Source: CAWDXG01 sp963822115 (lineage in GTDB: Bacteria; Myxococcota_A; Polyangia; Polyangiales; Polyangiaceae). Taken from it: a stretch of DNA of 64,000 nt. The DNA lies in assembly GCA_963822115.1 (NCBI GenBank), contig CAWGGM010000020.1, positions 248,001 to 312,000 of the forward strand, written 5' to 3'. A program made the translations under genes and the position numbers. Each line of letters begins with the position of its first letter. The first letter of the stretch is position 1. Shown one piece after another: positions 10,377 to 18,733 of this stretch. Under the pieces are notes generated by a model that was given only the letters and a program-made list of their open reading frames with translations, was not told the DNA's origin and made no database searches.

Positions 10377-12842
10377 ATGCGTGCTTCGATCGTAGCTCTG
10401 GGGTGCTTGCTGGGGTCCTTTCTGGCTGCGACAACAGCGCGTGCCGACGACCTTGCCACGATCCGCGCGCGCCTCGTCGACAGCTACACGGCGGCTTCGG
10501 CTCCCGCGGGCGACCCCGGCGTGACGAGCGTGCAGAAGTCGATCACCAACCGGGCGCAGGGTTACCTCGCGAAGCTCGGATCCAACGGGAAGTTTTCCGA
10601 CCTGTCGTATACCGACAAGCCAGCCGCTGGCTGGAGCGTGAGCTCGCACTTCAGTCGTGTGCTTACGCTGGCGCAGGCGTATTCGATCCCGTCGGGCGCG
10701 CTGTATCACGATGCCTCGCTGAAGCAGTCGATCCAGAACGCGCTCACGTACGGCTCGCAGTACTACTGTGGTGACTCGAGTTGCGTGGTCGGCAACTGGT
10801 GGTTCTGGGAGATCGGCGTGCCGGACGCGCTCGGTCCGACGCTGCTGTTGATGCAGAACGACCTGGACCCGACGCTCTTCGACAAGCTGGTCGCCGCGCT
10901 CGCGTACCAGGTCGGCAACGTCGCGCACATGAACAAGTTTACTGGGGAAAACCTGCTCTGGTGCGCTATGAACCACCTGCGCATCGGGCTCTTGCACAAC
11001 AAGCCCTCCGAGCTCGATCCGGTGCGTGCGGCGGTCGAGACGAGCGCGACGATCGACGCTGTTCCGCTCGAGGACGGGATCAAGCCCGACTACTCCTTCA
11101 TCCAGCACAAGGGGCAGCCCTACACGGGCGGTTACGGCGCCGGCTATGCTGCCGACATCGCGACGTATCTCGAGTTGACGGACGGCACGGCGTACGCGCT
11201 CGCTCCCGACAAGCAGACGAACGCCATCAACTACGTCGCGGACAGCGTCGCCTGGACCGTGTTCGACGGCTATTTCGATCCCGCCGTGATCGGGCGCGAG
11301 ATCACGCGACCGGGCAAGAACGCTTCTGCCGCGCGCGATGCGTTCGTCGATCTGTCGTTTGTCTCCTCGCCGAGACAAGCGGAACTACGGAGCGACGCCA
11401 AGGCCGCCGTCGCCTCGCTCGGCAGTGGCGGCATCTCGGTTGTCGCGCTCTCCGAGAAGCTGGCGGCGTTGCCCGATCAGGCGGCCCTGCCGTCCGGCCA
11501 CCGGCACTATCCCTTTGCCGATGTCACCGTACACCGGCGCGCCGGCTACTACGCATCGGTCAAGATGCTCTCGAAGCGCACCAAGAGTGGCGAGCTGGTG
11601 AACAACGAGGGCAAACAGGGCTCGCGCCAGTCCGACGGGCACCTGTATCTGGTGCGTGCGGGCGACGAGTACTTCGGCAAGAAGCTCTGGCCCGCGATGG
11701 ATTGGTCACGCCTGCCTGGCATCACCGTGGAGCAGAACGGGCACGCCGCGAACGAGGACTACGGTCTTGGCACCACGTCGTTCGTGGGAGGCACCAGCGA
11801 CGGCCAGAACGGCGTGTCCGCCATGGACTCGGCGCCGCTCAAGACCACGCTTCATGCCGAAAAGAGCTGGTTCTTCTTCGACGACTTCATCGTCTTCCTG
11901 GGCAGCGGCATCACGGACACGGCGCCCGCGCCGGTGGAGACGATCGTGGAGCAGTGGCCGTTGTCGAAACCGGACGCGCCGCTAGTCGTCGACGGCAAGA
12001 CCGTCGCGAGCGGGCTGTACTCCACGACGCTGTCGAACCCGACCTGGATCAGCGCCGACGGGCTCGGTTACTATTTCCCGGCTGCGACCAACGTCGATGC
12101 CGGGATCAAGGATCAGACCGGTGACTGGTCGAAGCTCGGCGTGTCGAGCGGCAGCGTCAGCGCGCGCTTCTTGACGCTCGCGATCCCGCACGGCAAGGCG
12201 CCGAGCGGCGCGACCTACGCCTACGCCATCGCGCTCGGTGGTCAGGACATGGCGTCGTGGACGGCGGGCAAGCCGTTCACGATCCTGCAGAACGATCCGG
12301 ACATCGCCGCGGTCCGCGCCGGGCAGAGCGTCGGCGTCGTGTTCTGGAAAGCGGGCTCGCTCGATCTCGGTTCCGGCACCACGCTCACTACCGACACACC
12401 GGCGACCGTGTACCTCACCGATGACGGCAATCTCGTCTCGGTTGCTGCAGCCGACCCCGCGTGGGGAAGCGGCACGATGAAGGTGAAGGTGTCGGGTGCG
12501 TTCGCGGACGGCGTTGCCGGCGATTCGGGGATCAGCGTGGACGCCTCCACGGGGACCTTGACGGTCGACCGCGCAAACGGAGCGACCCACACCGCGAAGC
12601 TCTCGCGGCAGGGCAAGGTGCCCGTCACGCCGGACGCTGGCGCCGATGCCGCGCCGCCTGCCGACGCCGGAGCGGACTCCGACGCTGGCACCGCGAACGG
12701 ACCGCACACTTCCCCAGGCAGTAGCGGCGGTTGCGGCTGTCACACGACGCCGCGCTCGCCCGGAGCGCCGGTACCCGTGGCGCTTGCGGCGCTCTCGCTG
12801 CTCGTCGTGCTTCGCCGCCGGTCGCGTGGTGTTCCCGCGTAG
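10377..12842 (+). CDS. Secreted polysaccharide lyase family 8 enzyme with MYXO-CTERM anchor
   Basis: The 821-residue protein has a signal peptide ending near residue 23 (ARA). A PL8 alpha-toroid follows with NWWFWEIGVP, the catalytic Asn in TGENLLW (about residue 190) and the His/Tyr motif in FIQHKGQPYTGGYG (His about 244). PL8 enzymes cleave chondroitin, hyaluronan or xanthan by beta-elimination; the substrate here is open. Central and C-terminal beta domains follow. The end is Asp/Ala-rich, then SGGCGC, a hydrophobic segment and RRRSR, which is the MYXO-CTERM surface-sorting signal. The enzyme is therefore likely anchored outside and used to degrade extracellular polysaccharide. The P-domain protein gene follows after 15 bp. 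Confidence 0.92.
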   Translation: MRASIVALGCLLGSFLAATTARADDLATIRARLVDSYTAASAPAGDPGVTSVQKSITNRAQGYLAKLGSNGKFSDLSYTDKPAAGWSVSSHFSRVLTLAQAYSIPSGALYHDASLKQSIQNALTYGSQYYCGDSSCVVGNWWFWEIGVPDALGPTLLLMQNDLDPTLFDKLVAALAYQVGNVAHMNKFTGENLLWCAMNHLRIGLLHNKPSELDPVRAAVETSATIDAVPLEDGIKPDYSFIQHKGQPYTGGYGAGYAADIATYLELTDGTAYALAPDKQTNAINYVADSVAWTVFDGYFDPAVIGREITRPGKNASAARDAFVDLSFVSSPRQAELRSDAKAAVASLGSGGISVVALSEKLAALPDQAALPSGHRHYPFADVTVHRRAGYYASVKMLSKRTKSGELVNNEGKQGSRQSDGHLYLVRAGDEYFGKKLWPAMDWSRLPGITVEQNGHAANEDYGLGTTSFVGGTSDGQNGVSAMDSAPLKTTLHAEKSWFFFDDFIVFLGSGITDTAPAPVETIVEQWPLSKPDAPLVVDGKTVASGLYSTTLSNPTWISADGLGYYFPAATNVDAGIKDQTGDWSKLGVSSGSVSARFLTLAIPHGKAPSGATYAYAIALGGQDMASWTAGKPFTILQNDPDIAAVRAGQSVGVVFWKAGSLDLGSGTTLTTDTPATVYLTDDGNLVSVAAADPAWGSGTMKVKVSGAFADGVAGDSGISVDASTGTLTVDRANGATHTAKLSRQGKVPVTPDAGADAAPPADAGADSDAGTANGPHTSPGSSGGCGCHTTPRSPGAPVPVALAALSLLVVLRRRSRGVPA

Positions 12843-12857
12843 CACTCGGAGGACTGC

Positions 12858-13868
12858 ATGTTTCGTAGAGCTGGACTGACGCTTGCCATCCCGGTCGCAC
12901 TGCTGGCGTTGGTTCGCTGCGAGGTGGCGTTCCCTCGACAGTCCCAGCACGACACGGGTGGAATCGACGCCGGAGGTGCCGCCGACGCCGGAGGCGGCAC
13001 TGCGGGCAGCGCCACCGGCGGTATTGGCGGTAAGGGCACGGGCGGGACAGGCGGCAGCAGCGCCGGCGGGACAGGCGGCAGCAGCGCCGGCGGGACAGGC
13101 GGCAGCAGCGCCGGCGGGACAGGCGGCAGCAGCACGGGCGGCACAGGTGCCAGCAACGCCGGGGGCACTGGCGGCAGCGGCGGCACGGCCAGCGACCCGT
13201 GCCAGGGCCAGTGCAGCGGGTTACACACCTTCTGTGACTCGACGGGCGTGTGCCGCTGCAGTTCCGGCTACGTCGACACCGACGGCAAGCCGAACGACAA
13301 CAAGGCCACGTGCGAAAACAGCTCGATCATCCAGAGCCTGACCGTGACAGTGGGCGTGCAGCACTCCGACTGCGGCGAGCTGACCTACAAGCTAGTGGGG
13401 CCGTCCAGCCCGGTCATTACGCTGGTGAGCCGGTCCGGATATGCCGAGACGGCGGACGACGGAAGCGGGAGCTCGACCGGCAACCACGCGCAGCTCGCCC
13501 CGGGCTACCCGTTGACTTTCAGTGATGCTGCGACGACCAGCGCGGAGCAGATGGGAGCCAACGTGTTGGGCACCGTGTGTGCCTCAGTCTTTTCGGTTTG
13601 CGACTACCATCCCGACAGGGGGGCCGCTGCCGGTCCTTCCTCGCTCGCGCTCGCCTTTGCGGGGCGCGATTCGACCGGCACGTGGAAGCTCTGCGTCGGC
13701 GACAGCGTTGGCAGCGGGACCGGCAGTCTCCAGAACTGGTCGATGAGCATCGACACGGCTGCGGGCACGCAGGCCTACCAGTCGGGGCCCATCTCGGTGA
13801 CGATTCCGGCCGGCGGCTACGATGGCTCGCTTGCTTCGATGGGTTGCAGCCAGATCACTGTCCCGTAG
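12858..13868 (+). CDS. Gly/Thr/Ser-repeat surface protein with P (proprotein convertase-like) domain
   Basis: The 336-residue protein has an N-terminal hydrophobic segment ending LALVRC. This may be a lipobox, although Arg just before the Cys is unusual. A spacer of GGTGGSSAG repeats (about 45-115) and an EGF-like Cys cluster (CQGQCSGLHTFC...CRC) follow. Residues 160-300 read as a P domain: GELTYKLVGPSSPVITLVSR and SLAFAGRDSTGTWKLCVGDSVG with NWSMSID at the end. P domains are beta-sandwiches found on secreted subtilases and other exported proteins. There is no protease domain here. The gene lies directly behind the PL8 lyase and may be co-transcribed with it. Confidence 0.75.
   Translation: MFRRAGLTLAIPVALLALVRCEVAFPRQSQHDTGGIDAGGAADAGGGTAGSATGGIGGKGTGGTGGSSAGGTGGSSAGGTGGSSAGGTGGSSTGGTGASNAGGTGGSGGTASDPCQGQCSGLHTFCDSTGVCRCSSGYVDTDGKPNDNKATCENSSIIQSLTVTVGVQHSDCGELTYKLVGPSSPVITLVSRSGYAETADDGSGSSTGNHAQLAPGYPLTFSDAATTSAEQMGANVLGTVCASVFSVCDYHPDRGAAAGPSSLALAFAGRDSTGTWKLCVGDSVGSGTGSLQNWSMSIDTAAGTQAYQSGPISVTIPAGGYDGSLASMGCSQITVP
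13041..13136 (+). repeat. Four tandem 24-bp repeats in the spacer of the P-domain protein
   Basis: Unit GGCGGGACAGGCGGCAGCAG plus CGCC occurs three times perfectly (13041, 13065, 13089). A fourth copy at 13113 has two changes in its last four bases. The unit encodes GGTGGSSA. It is an in-frame coding microsatellite likely to vary in copy number. Confidence 0.9.
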
Positions 13869-13978
13869 GCGCGAATCAGCAGTTTTCTTCAGCTATCCGG
13901 CAAGATGTTCCGCGACGTCACTTCTTGCCCCACCAGTGGCGACGACTCGGGTACTCTCCCGGCCCCATTGGAGGAAAC

Positions 13979-14482
13979 ATGACGATCAAGATTGGCGACC
14001 GCATTCCCGACGCAACCCTGTACGAGTCCACCGAGTTCGGCGACGCATGTCCGATGCCGCCGGCCAAGGTCAGCGTGGCAGAAGCCACGAAGGGCAAGCG
14101 CATCGTGATCTTCGCCGTGCCCGGCGCGTACACCCCGACCTGTTCGGCGCAGCACCTGCCCGGCTATGTCGCGAAGTACGACGAGCTCAAGGGCAAGGGT
14201 GTGGACGAGGTGTGGTGCGTTGCTGTCAACGACGGCTTCGTGATGGCCGCGTGGGGCAAGGAGCACGGCGCAAGCGGCAAGGTCCGTATGCTCGGCGACG
14301 GCAGCGCAGAGCTGACCGAAAAGCTCGGCCTCGGGCTCGACCTCAGCGGCGGGGGCATGGGCAAGCGCATCCAGCGTTGCTCGCTGCTCGTCGAGGACGG
14401 CGTCGTGAAGCGGCTCAACGTCGAAGAGCCCCGCAAGTTCGAGGTCAGCAGCGCCGAGACGATGCTGTCCCAACTGGGCTGA
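13979..14482 (+). CDS. Peroxiredoxin, Prx5-type (AhpC/TSA superfamily)
   Basis: The 167-residue thiol peroxidase carries the peroxidatic cysteine in the active-site loop VPGAYTPTCSAQH (Cys about 49), the arrangement of Prx5-like redoxins. Two further cysteines are present (WCVAV and RCSLLV), one of which might resolve the sulfenic acid. It would reduce organic hydroperoxides or H2O2 with thioredoxin, glutaredoxin or glutathione. The start ATG 13979 follows a good GAGG ribosome binding site. It sits 33 bp upstream of an SDR oxidoreductase and probably shares its transcript. Confidence 0.93.
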   Translation: MTIKIGDRIPDATLYESTEFGDACPMPPAKVSVAEATKGKRIVIFAVPGAYTPTCSAQHLPGYVAKYDELKGKGVDEVWCVAVNDGFVMAAWGKEHGASGKVRMLGDGSAELTEKLGLGLDLSGGGMGKRIQRCSLLVEDGVVKRLNVEEPRKFEVSSAETMLSQLG

Positions 14483-14515
14483 GCCGCGCACACAGACGCA
14501 GAGCAGGAGCAGAGC

Positions 14516-15487
14516 ATGGCCGTATCCGATCAGGTGCCCACCCAGTCCGGCTTCCACATGCGGAGCACGGGCGCCGAAGTGCTCGCCGACCTCGACCTCG
14601 CGGGCAAGACGGCCATCGTCACTGGTGGCTACAGCGGTATCGGTCTCGAGACGACGCGCGCGCTCTCAGCCAAGGGCGCGCGCGTCATCGTGCCGGTCCG
14701 CTCGGCGGAGAAGGCGGCGGAGACTCTGGCCGGCGTGCAGGGCGACGTGAAGACGGCGCCGCTGGACCTCGCCGACCTCGGCTCCGTGCGCGCCTTCGCC
14801 GAGGCGATGCTCGGCGATCTCAAGCGGCTCGACCTGCTCATCAACAACGCGGGCATCATGGCCTGCCCGCTGGCGCGCGTCGGTCCCGGTTGGGAGTCGC
14901 AGTTCGGCGTCAACCACATGGGGCACTTCGCGCTCACCAAAGCGCTGCTCCCGCTGATCGAGAAGACCCCCGGCGCCCGTGTCGTCGCGCTGTCTTCCAC
15001 CGGGCACAAGATCAGCGACATCCGCTGGGACGACATCCAGTTCGAGCGCGACAAGTACAACAAGTGGAAGGCCTACGGCCAGGCGAAGACGGCCAACGCA
15101 CTGTTCGCCAACGCGCTGTCGCGCCGCCTGCGGGGCAGCGGCGGGTTGGCCTTTGCCGTCCATCCCGGCGGCATCTTCACGCCGCTGCAGCGCCACCTGC
15201 CCAAGGAAGAGCAGATCGCGCTGGGCTGGCTGAACGAAGACGGCGAGCCCAGCGAGCTTGCCAAGGCCGGCTTCAAGACACCCGAACAGGGCTGCTCGAC
15301 CACGCTGTGGGCCGCCACCGCCGCCGCGCTCGAAGGCAAGCCTGGCGTCTACTGCGAGGACTGCGACATCGCTGCGCCGACCGACGCCGACAGCCCGACG
15401 GCCCGCTACAAGGGCGTGGACGCCCACGCCTGCAACGACGAGTCGGCCGAAAGGCTGTGGGCGCTGAGCGAGGAGCTGCTGGGCTGA
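14516..15487 (+). CDS. Short-chain dehydrogenase/reductase
   Basis: This 323-residue Rossmann-fold oxidoreductase has the NAD(P)-binding glycine motif TGGYSGIG, the structural motif NNAGIM, the catalytic Ser in ALSSTGH and the YxxxK pair in YGQAK. Its length and the N-terminal extension of about 30 residues match the retinol-dehydrogenase/WW-oxidoreductase-like subgroup. The substrate is unknown. A GAGCAGGAGCAG ribosome-binding region precedes the ATG. It follows the peroxiredoxin gene by 33 bp. The stop TGA overlaps the first codon of a methyltransferase pseudogene, suggesting that a former three-gene unit lost its last member. Confidence 0.9.
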   Translation: MAVSDQVPTQSGFHMRSTGAEVLADLDLAGKTAIVTGGYSGIGLETTRALSAKGARVIVPVRSAEKAAETLAGVQGDVKTAPLDLADLGSVRAFAEAMLGDLKRLDLLINNAGIMACPLARVGPGWESQFGVNHMGHFALTKALLPLIEKTPGARVVALSSTGHKISDIRWDDIQFERDKYNKWKAYGQAKTANALFANALSRRLRGSGGLAFAVHPGGIFTPLQRHLPKEEQIALGWLNEDGEPSELAKAGFKTPEQGCSTTLWAATAAALEGKPGVYCEDCDIAAPTDADSPTARYKGVDAHACNDESAERLWALSEELLG

Positions 15488-15817
15488 CTGCAGGCGCGCC
15501 CGACGTCCCGTCAGCAGATCAAACGGCCGTCCGCGTCGCGCTGTGGCGGGCGCTGCGCGTCCAGGTGGATCCGCCACCACACGTGATCGACGATGAAGTC
15601 GGCCTGCAGCTGGTGGCGCCCGACGACGGCTGGCAGAGCCGTCCGGACATGAGCCCGTTCACGCGGCCATTCCGCGCCTCCATTCTGGCCCGAGCGCGCT
15701 TTTCGCGACGCCGAGCACGTCTCGTCCGCCATGCTGGCCGAGCGCTACTTCGCCGACAGGACGGACGGCCTCCGCCCGCCGGACCATGCGGAGGAGCTGC
15801 TGGTCGCGACAGTGTGA
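15484..15817 (+). pseudogene. TIGR00027/leucine-carboxyl-methyltransferase-like gene with internal deletion
   Basis: The frame starting with CTG at 15484 (CTGA overlap with the SDR stop) reads TAVRVALWRALRVQVDPPP...DDGWQSRPDM...RPFRASILARARF. This is the N-terminus of class I methyltransferases of the TIGR00027 group. Immediately after, in the next frame, comes SSAMLAERYFADRTDGLRPP...AEELLVATV and a stop at 15817, the C-terminus of the same family. The roughly 200 central residues holding the SAM-binding core are missing, and the junction near 15700 also shifts the frame. The gene is therefore a deletion pseudogene. Confidence 0.75.
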
Positions 15818-15851
15818 TACGCACGTAGCGCGTGGCCCACCGGGAAGCGCC

Positions 15852-16940
15852 CTATGGACGCGTGCCGTGCTGCGCGCAGGGATCGTCGTCGAGCCACGCT
15901 TTGCCCTCCAGAACGGGAGCGAAAGTGGCTGCGATGCTCACGGCGTCTCGATGGGCCTTCTTGCCCAGTGCGCGGATTGCGGAGACGGCGCGCGTCAGCG
16001 CGGCGAGGTCGCGCCCCTTGTAGGCGGCGACGGCCAGGTTCGACCAGGCTATCGAGCGCGCGCGCGCTGGCAGTGAGGCGGCCTCTCGAGCGTCGCGCTT
16101 GGCGAGCTCGACGGCGGATCTCCAGTCTCCCCGCGTCGCGAGCGAGGCGAGCTTGCCGGCGTGAGGCGTCACGTCGTAGATGCCGACGCTGCCAAGGTCG
16201 TGGAGCTTCGACCACGGCATCGAGATCGGCTGCGATGGGTACGCTTCGAGCGACTCTTCGTCGTGACCGGCGCGTATCTGTGCGCGCGTGAAGTGGATGC
16301 CGAGGCAGCAGTCGCGCCCGTGGCATCTGCACACGGGGCCGGGCAGGTGCATCTTGATGTGCACCAGGATCATCAATGGGCCTTCAGCGGCCGCGCGGGA
16401 GCTCAAGATGGCTTTGCGGCGCTCCGCGTTCTGCTGGACCGTGCCGCGTCCGTGGAGCAGTTGCGCGAACTTCACGATCTTCGCGTCCGCGTGGCGGACG
16501 TCCACGCGGAAGCACTCCGGAATCCGCCGGGTGTCGACGTGCAGGCCCCAGAAGCCTCCGCCTTTGGCCATTTGCTGGTACAGACCCTTCGTGGGCGCAC
16601 ACTTCCACGTGTCGGTCACCTGGTTGCCCCTGCAGGAGACTTCGTAGACGTGCAATCGGGCGCCGAGCGGAAGTCCGCCGTCTACCGGGCGTCCACGCCC
16701 CTGATAGTCGACACGGGCGAGCGCCACGGGGTCGTCCGGGACATCGCGAGCATCCTTGCCGGCACCGCGGGCCACGACGTGGTGTGGCGGAGTCGACGCA
16801 GCGGGTGCGGCTGCGGAGCGTGCCGGCGCCGGGGCAGGCGCGACGGGTGCGGGAGCTTTCGGTGCCGCGCACCCCGGAAGACCGAGTGCGAGCGCGGTGG
16901 TGATAGGGCCGATCCAGCGCTTTCCGACCAGCTGCGACAT
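15852..16940 (-). CDS. Uncharacterised lipoprotein, cysteine- and His-containing
   Basis: The 362-residue product begins at ATG 16940 with a lipoprotein signal ending GLPGC (Cys about 26), then a Pro/Ala-rich linker. The body contains LHVYEVSCRGNQVTDTWKC and a cluster PVCRCHGRDCCLGIHF resembling a metal or disulfide knot. The C-terminal third is helical, with repeated Ala/Leu patterns like two tetratricopeptide hairpins (SIAWSNLAVAAYKGRDLAAL). No family is recognised. It is divergent from a second lipoprotein, with 55 bp between them that holds an inverted repeat. An outer-membrane or periplasmic location is inferred. Confidence 0.7.
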   Translation of the reverse strand: MSQLVGKRWIGPITTALALGLPGCAAPKAPAPVAPAPAPARSAAAPAASTPPHHVVARGAGKDARDVPDDPVALARVDYQGRGRPVDGGLPLGARLHVYEVSCRGNQVTDTWKCAPTKGLYQQMAKGGGFWGLHVDTRRIPECFRVDVRHADAKIVKFAQLLHGRGTVQQNAERRKAILSSRAAAEGPLMILVHIKMHLPGPVCRCHGRDCCLGIHFTRAQIRAGHDEESLEAYPSQPISMPWSKLHDLGSVGIYDVTPHAGKLASLATRGDWRSAVELAKRDAREAASLPARARSIAWSNLAVAAYKGRDLAALTRAVSAIRALGKKAHRDAVSIAATFAPVLEGKAWLDDDPCAQHGTRP

Positions 16941-16960
16941 TAGCGGATCTGTACTACATC

Positions 16961-16995
16961 GACATCGATCCAATCGACGTACTACCATCGATGTC
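16961..16995. promoter_or_regulatory. Inverted repeat between two divergent lipoprotein genes
   Basis: GACATCGAT (16961-16969) and ATCGATGTC (16987-16995) are perfect 9-bp inverted arms separated by 17 bp. A direct repeat of GTACTAC followed by ATCGA is superimposed on them. The site fills most of the 55 bp between the two starts, so it could be an operator acting on both genes. It touches the ATG at 16996. Confidence 0.4.
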
Positions 16996-17373
16996 ATGCG
17001 GTCGGGTGGTTTCGTGCTGATCAGGCGATGTCTGTATGCCGGGGGCTTGACGCTTGCGGCACTGATGCTTTCGGCGTGCGGTTCGTCCGCGCCGCCGGGG
17101 GCGGGGGCGGGCGGCTGCGCGCCGGGGACCGCCTCCGGCATGCTCTGCCCGGCCCGCGGCGTGGCGTGCGGCTACCAGGCGCCGAACGGCTACACGACCT
17201 GCACCTGCAACAAGGACGGCAAGTGGCACTGCGACACGGCGAAGTGTCCGGGCAACCCCCCTCACACAGGCTCGAATTGCTCGGCCGGCCAGCAAGGCAT
17301 GGTCTGCAACTATCCCAGCGAGGGCTGCCAGTGCGTGGTCGTCCCGGGGGGATACCAGTGGTCCTGCCACTAG
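16996..17373 (+). CDS. Small cysteine-rich lipoprotein
   Basis: The 125-residue product has a signal peptide with lipobox MLSAC (Cys about 30) and a Gly/Pro-rich spacer. A compact domain follows with about ten cysteines (GMLCPARGVACGY, TCTCNKDGKWHCDTAKC, NCSAGQQGMVCNY, CQCVV, WSCH). The pattern 'C.Y....C.C....W.C' occurs twice and suggests two disulfide-stapled beta hairpins. No known family can be named. It is transcribed away from another lipoprotein and lies 37 bp upstream of the condensation-like gene. Confidence 0.75.
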   Translation: MRSGGFVLIRRCLYAGGLTLAALMLSACGSSAPPGAGAGGCAPGTASGMLCPARGVACGYQAPNGYTTCTCNKDGKWHCDTAKCPGNPPHTGSNCSAGQQGMVCNYPSEGCQCVVVPGGYQWSCH

Positions 17374-17410
17374 CGCGTCTACCGCTGTGGACGTTCGCGG
17401 TGGGGGAGCC

Positions 17411-18733
17411 GTGAACCAGGGCGCATTTCCTGTCGAGCTATCAGACGCGGCGCTCTTCAGCGCCACGGAGCGCTATGGCGACCTGGGAGTGCACGCGGTC
17501 GTCGACCTACGGCGCCGCTTCTCCCGCGACGAGATCGAGCGCGCCGTCGCGGGCGCGATCGCTACGTTCCCCGTGTTGGGGCGCTGCTATCAGCCTGGCG
17601 CGTGGCGGGATCGCTGGCGCGTGGTCGAGGGTCCCGTGGGCGATGCGGTCCACGTCGTCGACGCCGAAGCCGATCTGGAGGACGAGACCGCTGCCTGGGC
17701 GCGCCGTCCGATCGACGTGACGCGCGAGCGGCCGATCAGGGTGGTGAGCCTGACGCGGCCTGGCGGCTCGCGCGTGATCCTGAGCCTGTCGCACATCGCC
17801 GCCGATGGCGGCGGCATGGCAGCTGTCGGAAACGTGCTCGGTGCCCGGCTCTATGGCGTGCCGACGGTCGCTCCAACAGAACGGCGTCGCAGCGTCTCTG
17901 CGGCGCTCGAAGGGCTCGGGTGGCGTCACCTTCCGGTCCTGGCGCGCGACGCAATCGGCACGCTCGGCATGCCGCTCCAGCTGCTCCGCGCAGGGAAGCG
18001 CGACCGTCCCTTCTCGACCGGTCGGGGCGAAGCCAGCTGGCGCCATCTCACGATCCGCTCTGCCGATCTCGAGCAGATCAAGGCGCGCTGCCGCCCCGCT
18101 GGAGCGAGCGTGAACGACGCGCTCATCGCCGCGCTTGCCCGTGTTGCCAGGGCGCGATCCAGCAGCGGACCCGTGGTCGTCATGTACACGATGGATCTGC
18201 GCCGCTACGCGGGCGAGGCGCGCCTTACGGCCGCCAACACCTCGACCATCCTCGTCGCGATCGTGCCGCGGGAGTCTGTCGGCGACCTGGAGACTACCGC
18301 CGGTGCTGTTGCTGCGATCACGACCAGGCAGCGCCGGGGGCTCGTCGGTCCGGCGTCGATTCTCGTGCCGCTGTCGATGGCAGTCGGCGCTCCGCACTCC
18401 TGGGTGCGACAGATGACACGCTGGCTGGAGCCGGTGCTCGTCGACTTGCCGCTGGGGCGCGGACTGATGGTCACCAATGTCGGCAGGCTCGATGAAGGGC
18501 TGGCCACATTCGGCGACGACATCGAGAGCGTGCGCATCATCGGTCCGAGCGTGCGCGGGGTGGACGTGCCGGCCGTAGTGGCCTTCGGCTTCCGGGGCGA
18601 CTTGCATCTGCAGCTGTTCGCAGCGCCCGGCCTTGCACCCGCTGCGCTCGATGAGCTCGAGAGCGGGCTCCGTCGCGGCCTCGAGCTGGACGAGCCCGAC
18701 GATCTACACGTGCGCCGTCCTAGCTCCAGCTGA
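17411..18733 (+). CDS. Stand-alone condensation-domain-like acyltransferase
   Basis: The 440-residue protein resembles the chloramphenicol-acetyltransferase-like fold shared by NRPS condensation domains, wax-ester synthases and Pap-type acyltransferases. The active-site motif is SHIAADGGG, where His and Asp of HxxxDG are kept but the first His of HHxxxDG is Ser. Later landmarks are MYTMDLRRY, corresponding to the second-half substrate channel, and MVTNVGRLD. GTG 17411 is chosen because GGGGGAG lies 5-9 nt upstream. No carrier protein or NRPS gene is near, so it probably uses a free thioester or lipid substrate. Its last 14 bp overlap the convergent gene. Confidence 0.75.
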   Translation: MNQGAFPVELSDAALFSATERYGDLGVHAVVDLRRRFSRDEIERAVAGAIATFPVLGRCYQPGAWRDRWRVVEGPVGDAVHVVDAEADLEDETAAWARRPIDVTRERPIRVVSLTRPGGSRVILSLSHIAADGGGMAAVGNVLGARLYGVPTVAPTERRRSVSAALEGLGWRHLPVLARDAIGTLGMPLQLLRAGKRDRPFSTGRGEASWRHLTIRSADLEQIKARCRPAGASVNDALIAALARVARARSSSGPVVVMYTMDLRRYAGEARLTAANTSTILVAIVPRESVGDLETTAGAVAAITTRQRRGLVGPASILVPLSMAVGAPHSWVRQMTRWLEPVLVDLPLGRGLMVTNVGRLDEGLATFGDDIESVRIIGPSVRGVDVPAVVAFGFRGDLHLQLFAAPGLAPAALDELESGLRRGLELDEPDDLHVRRPSSS

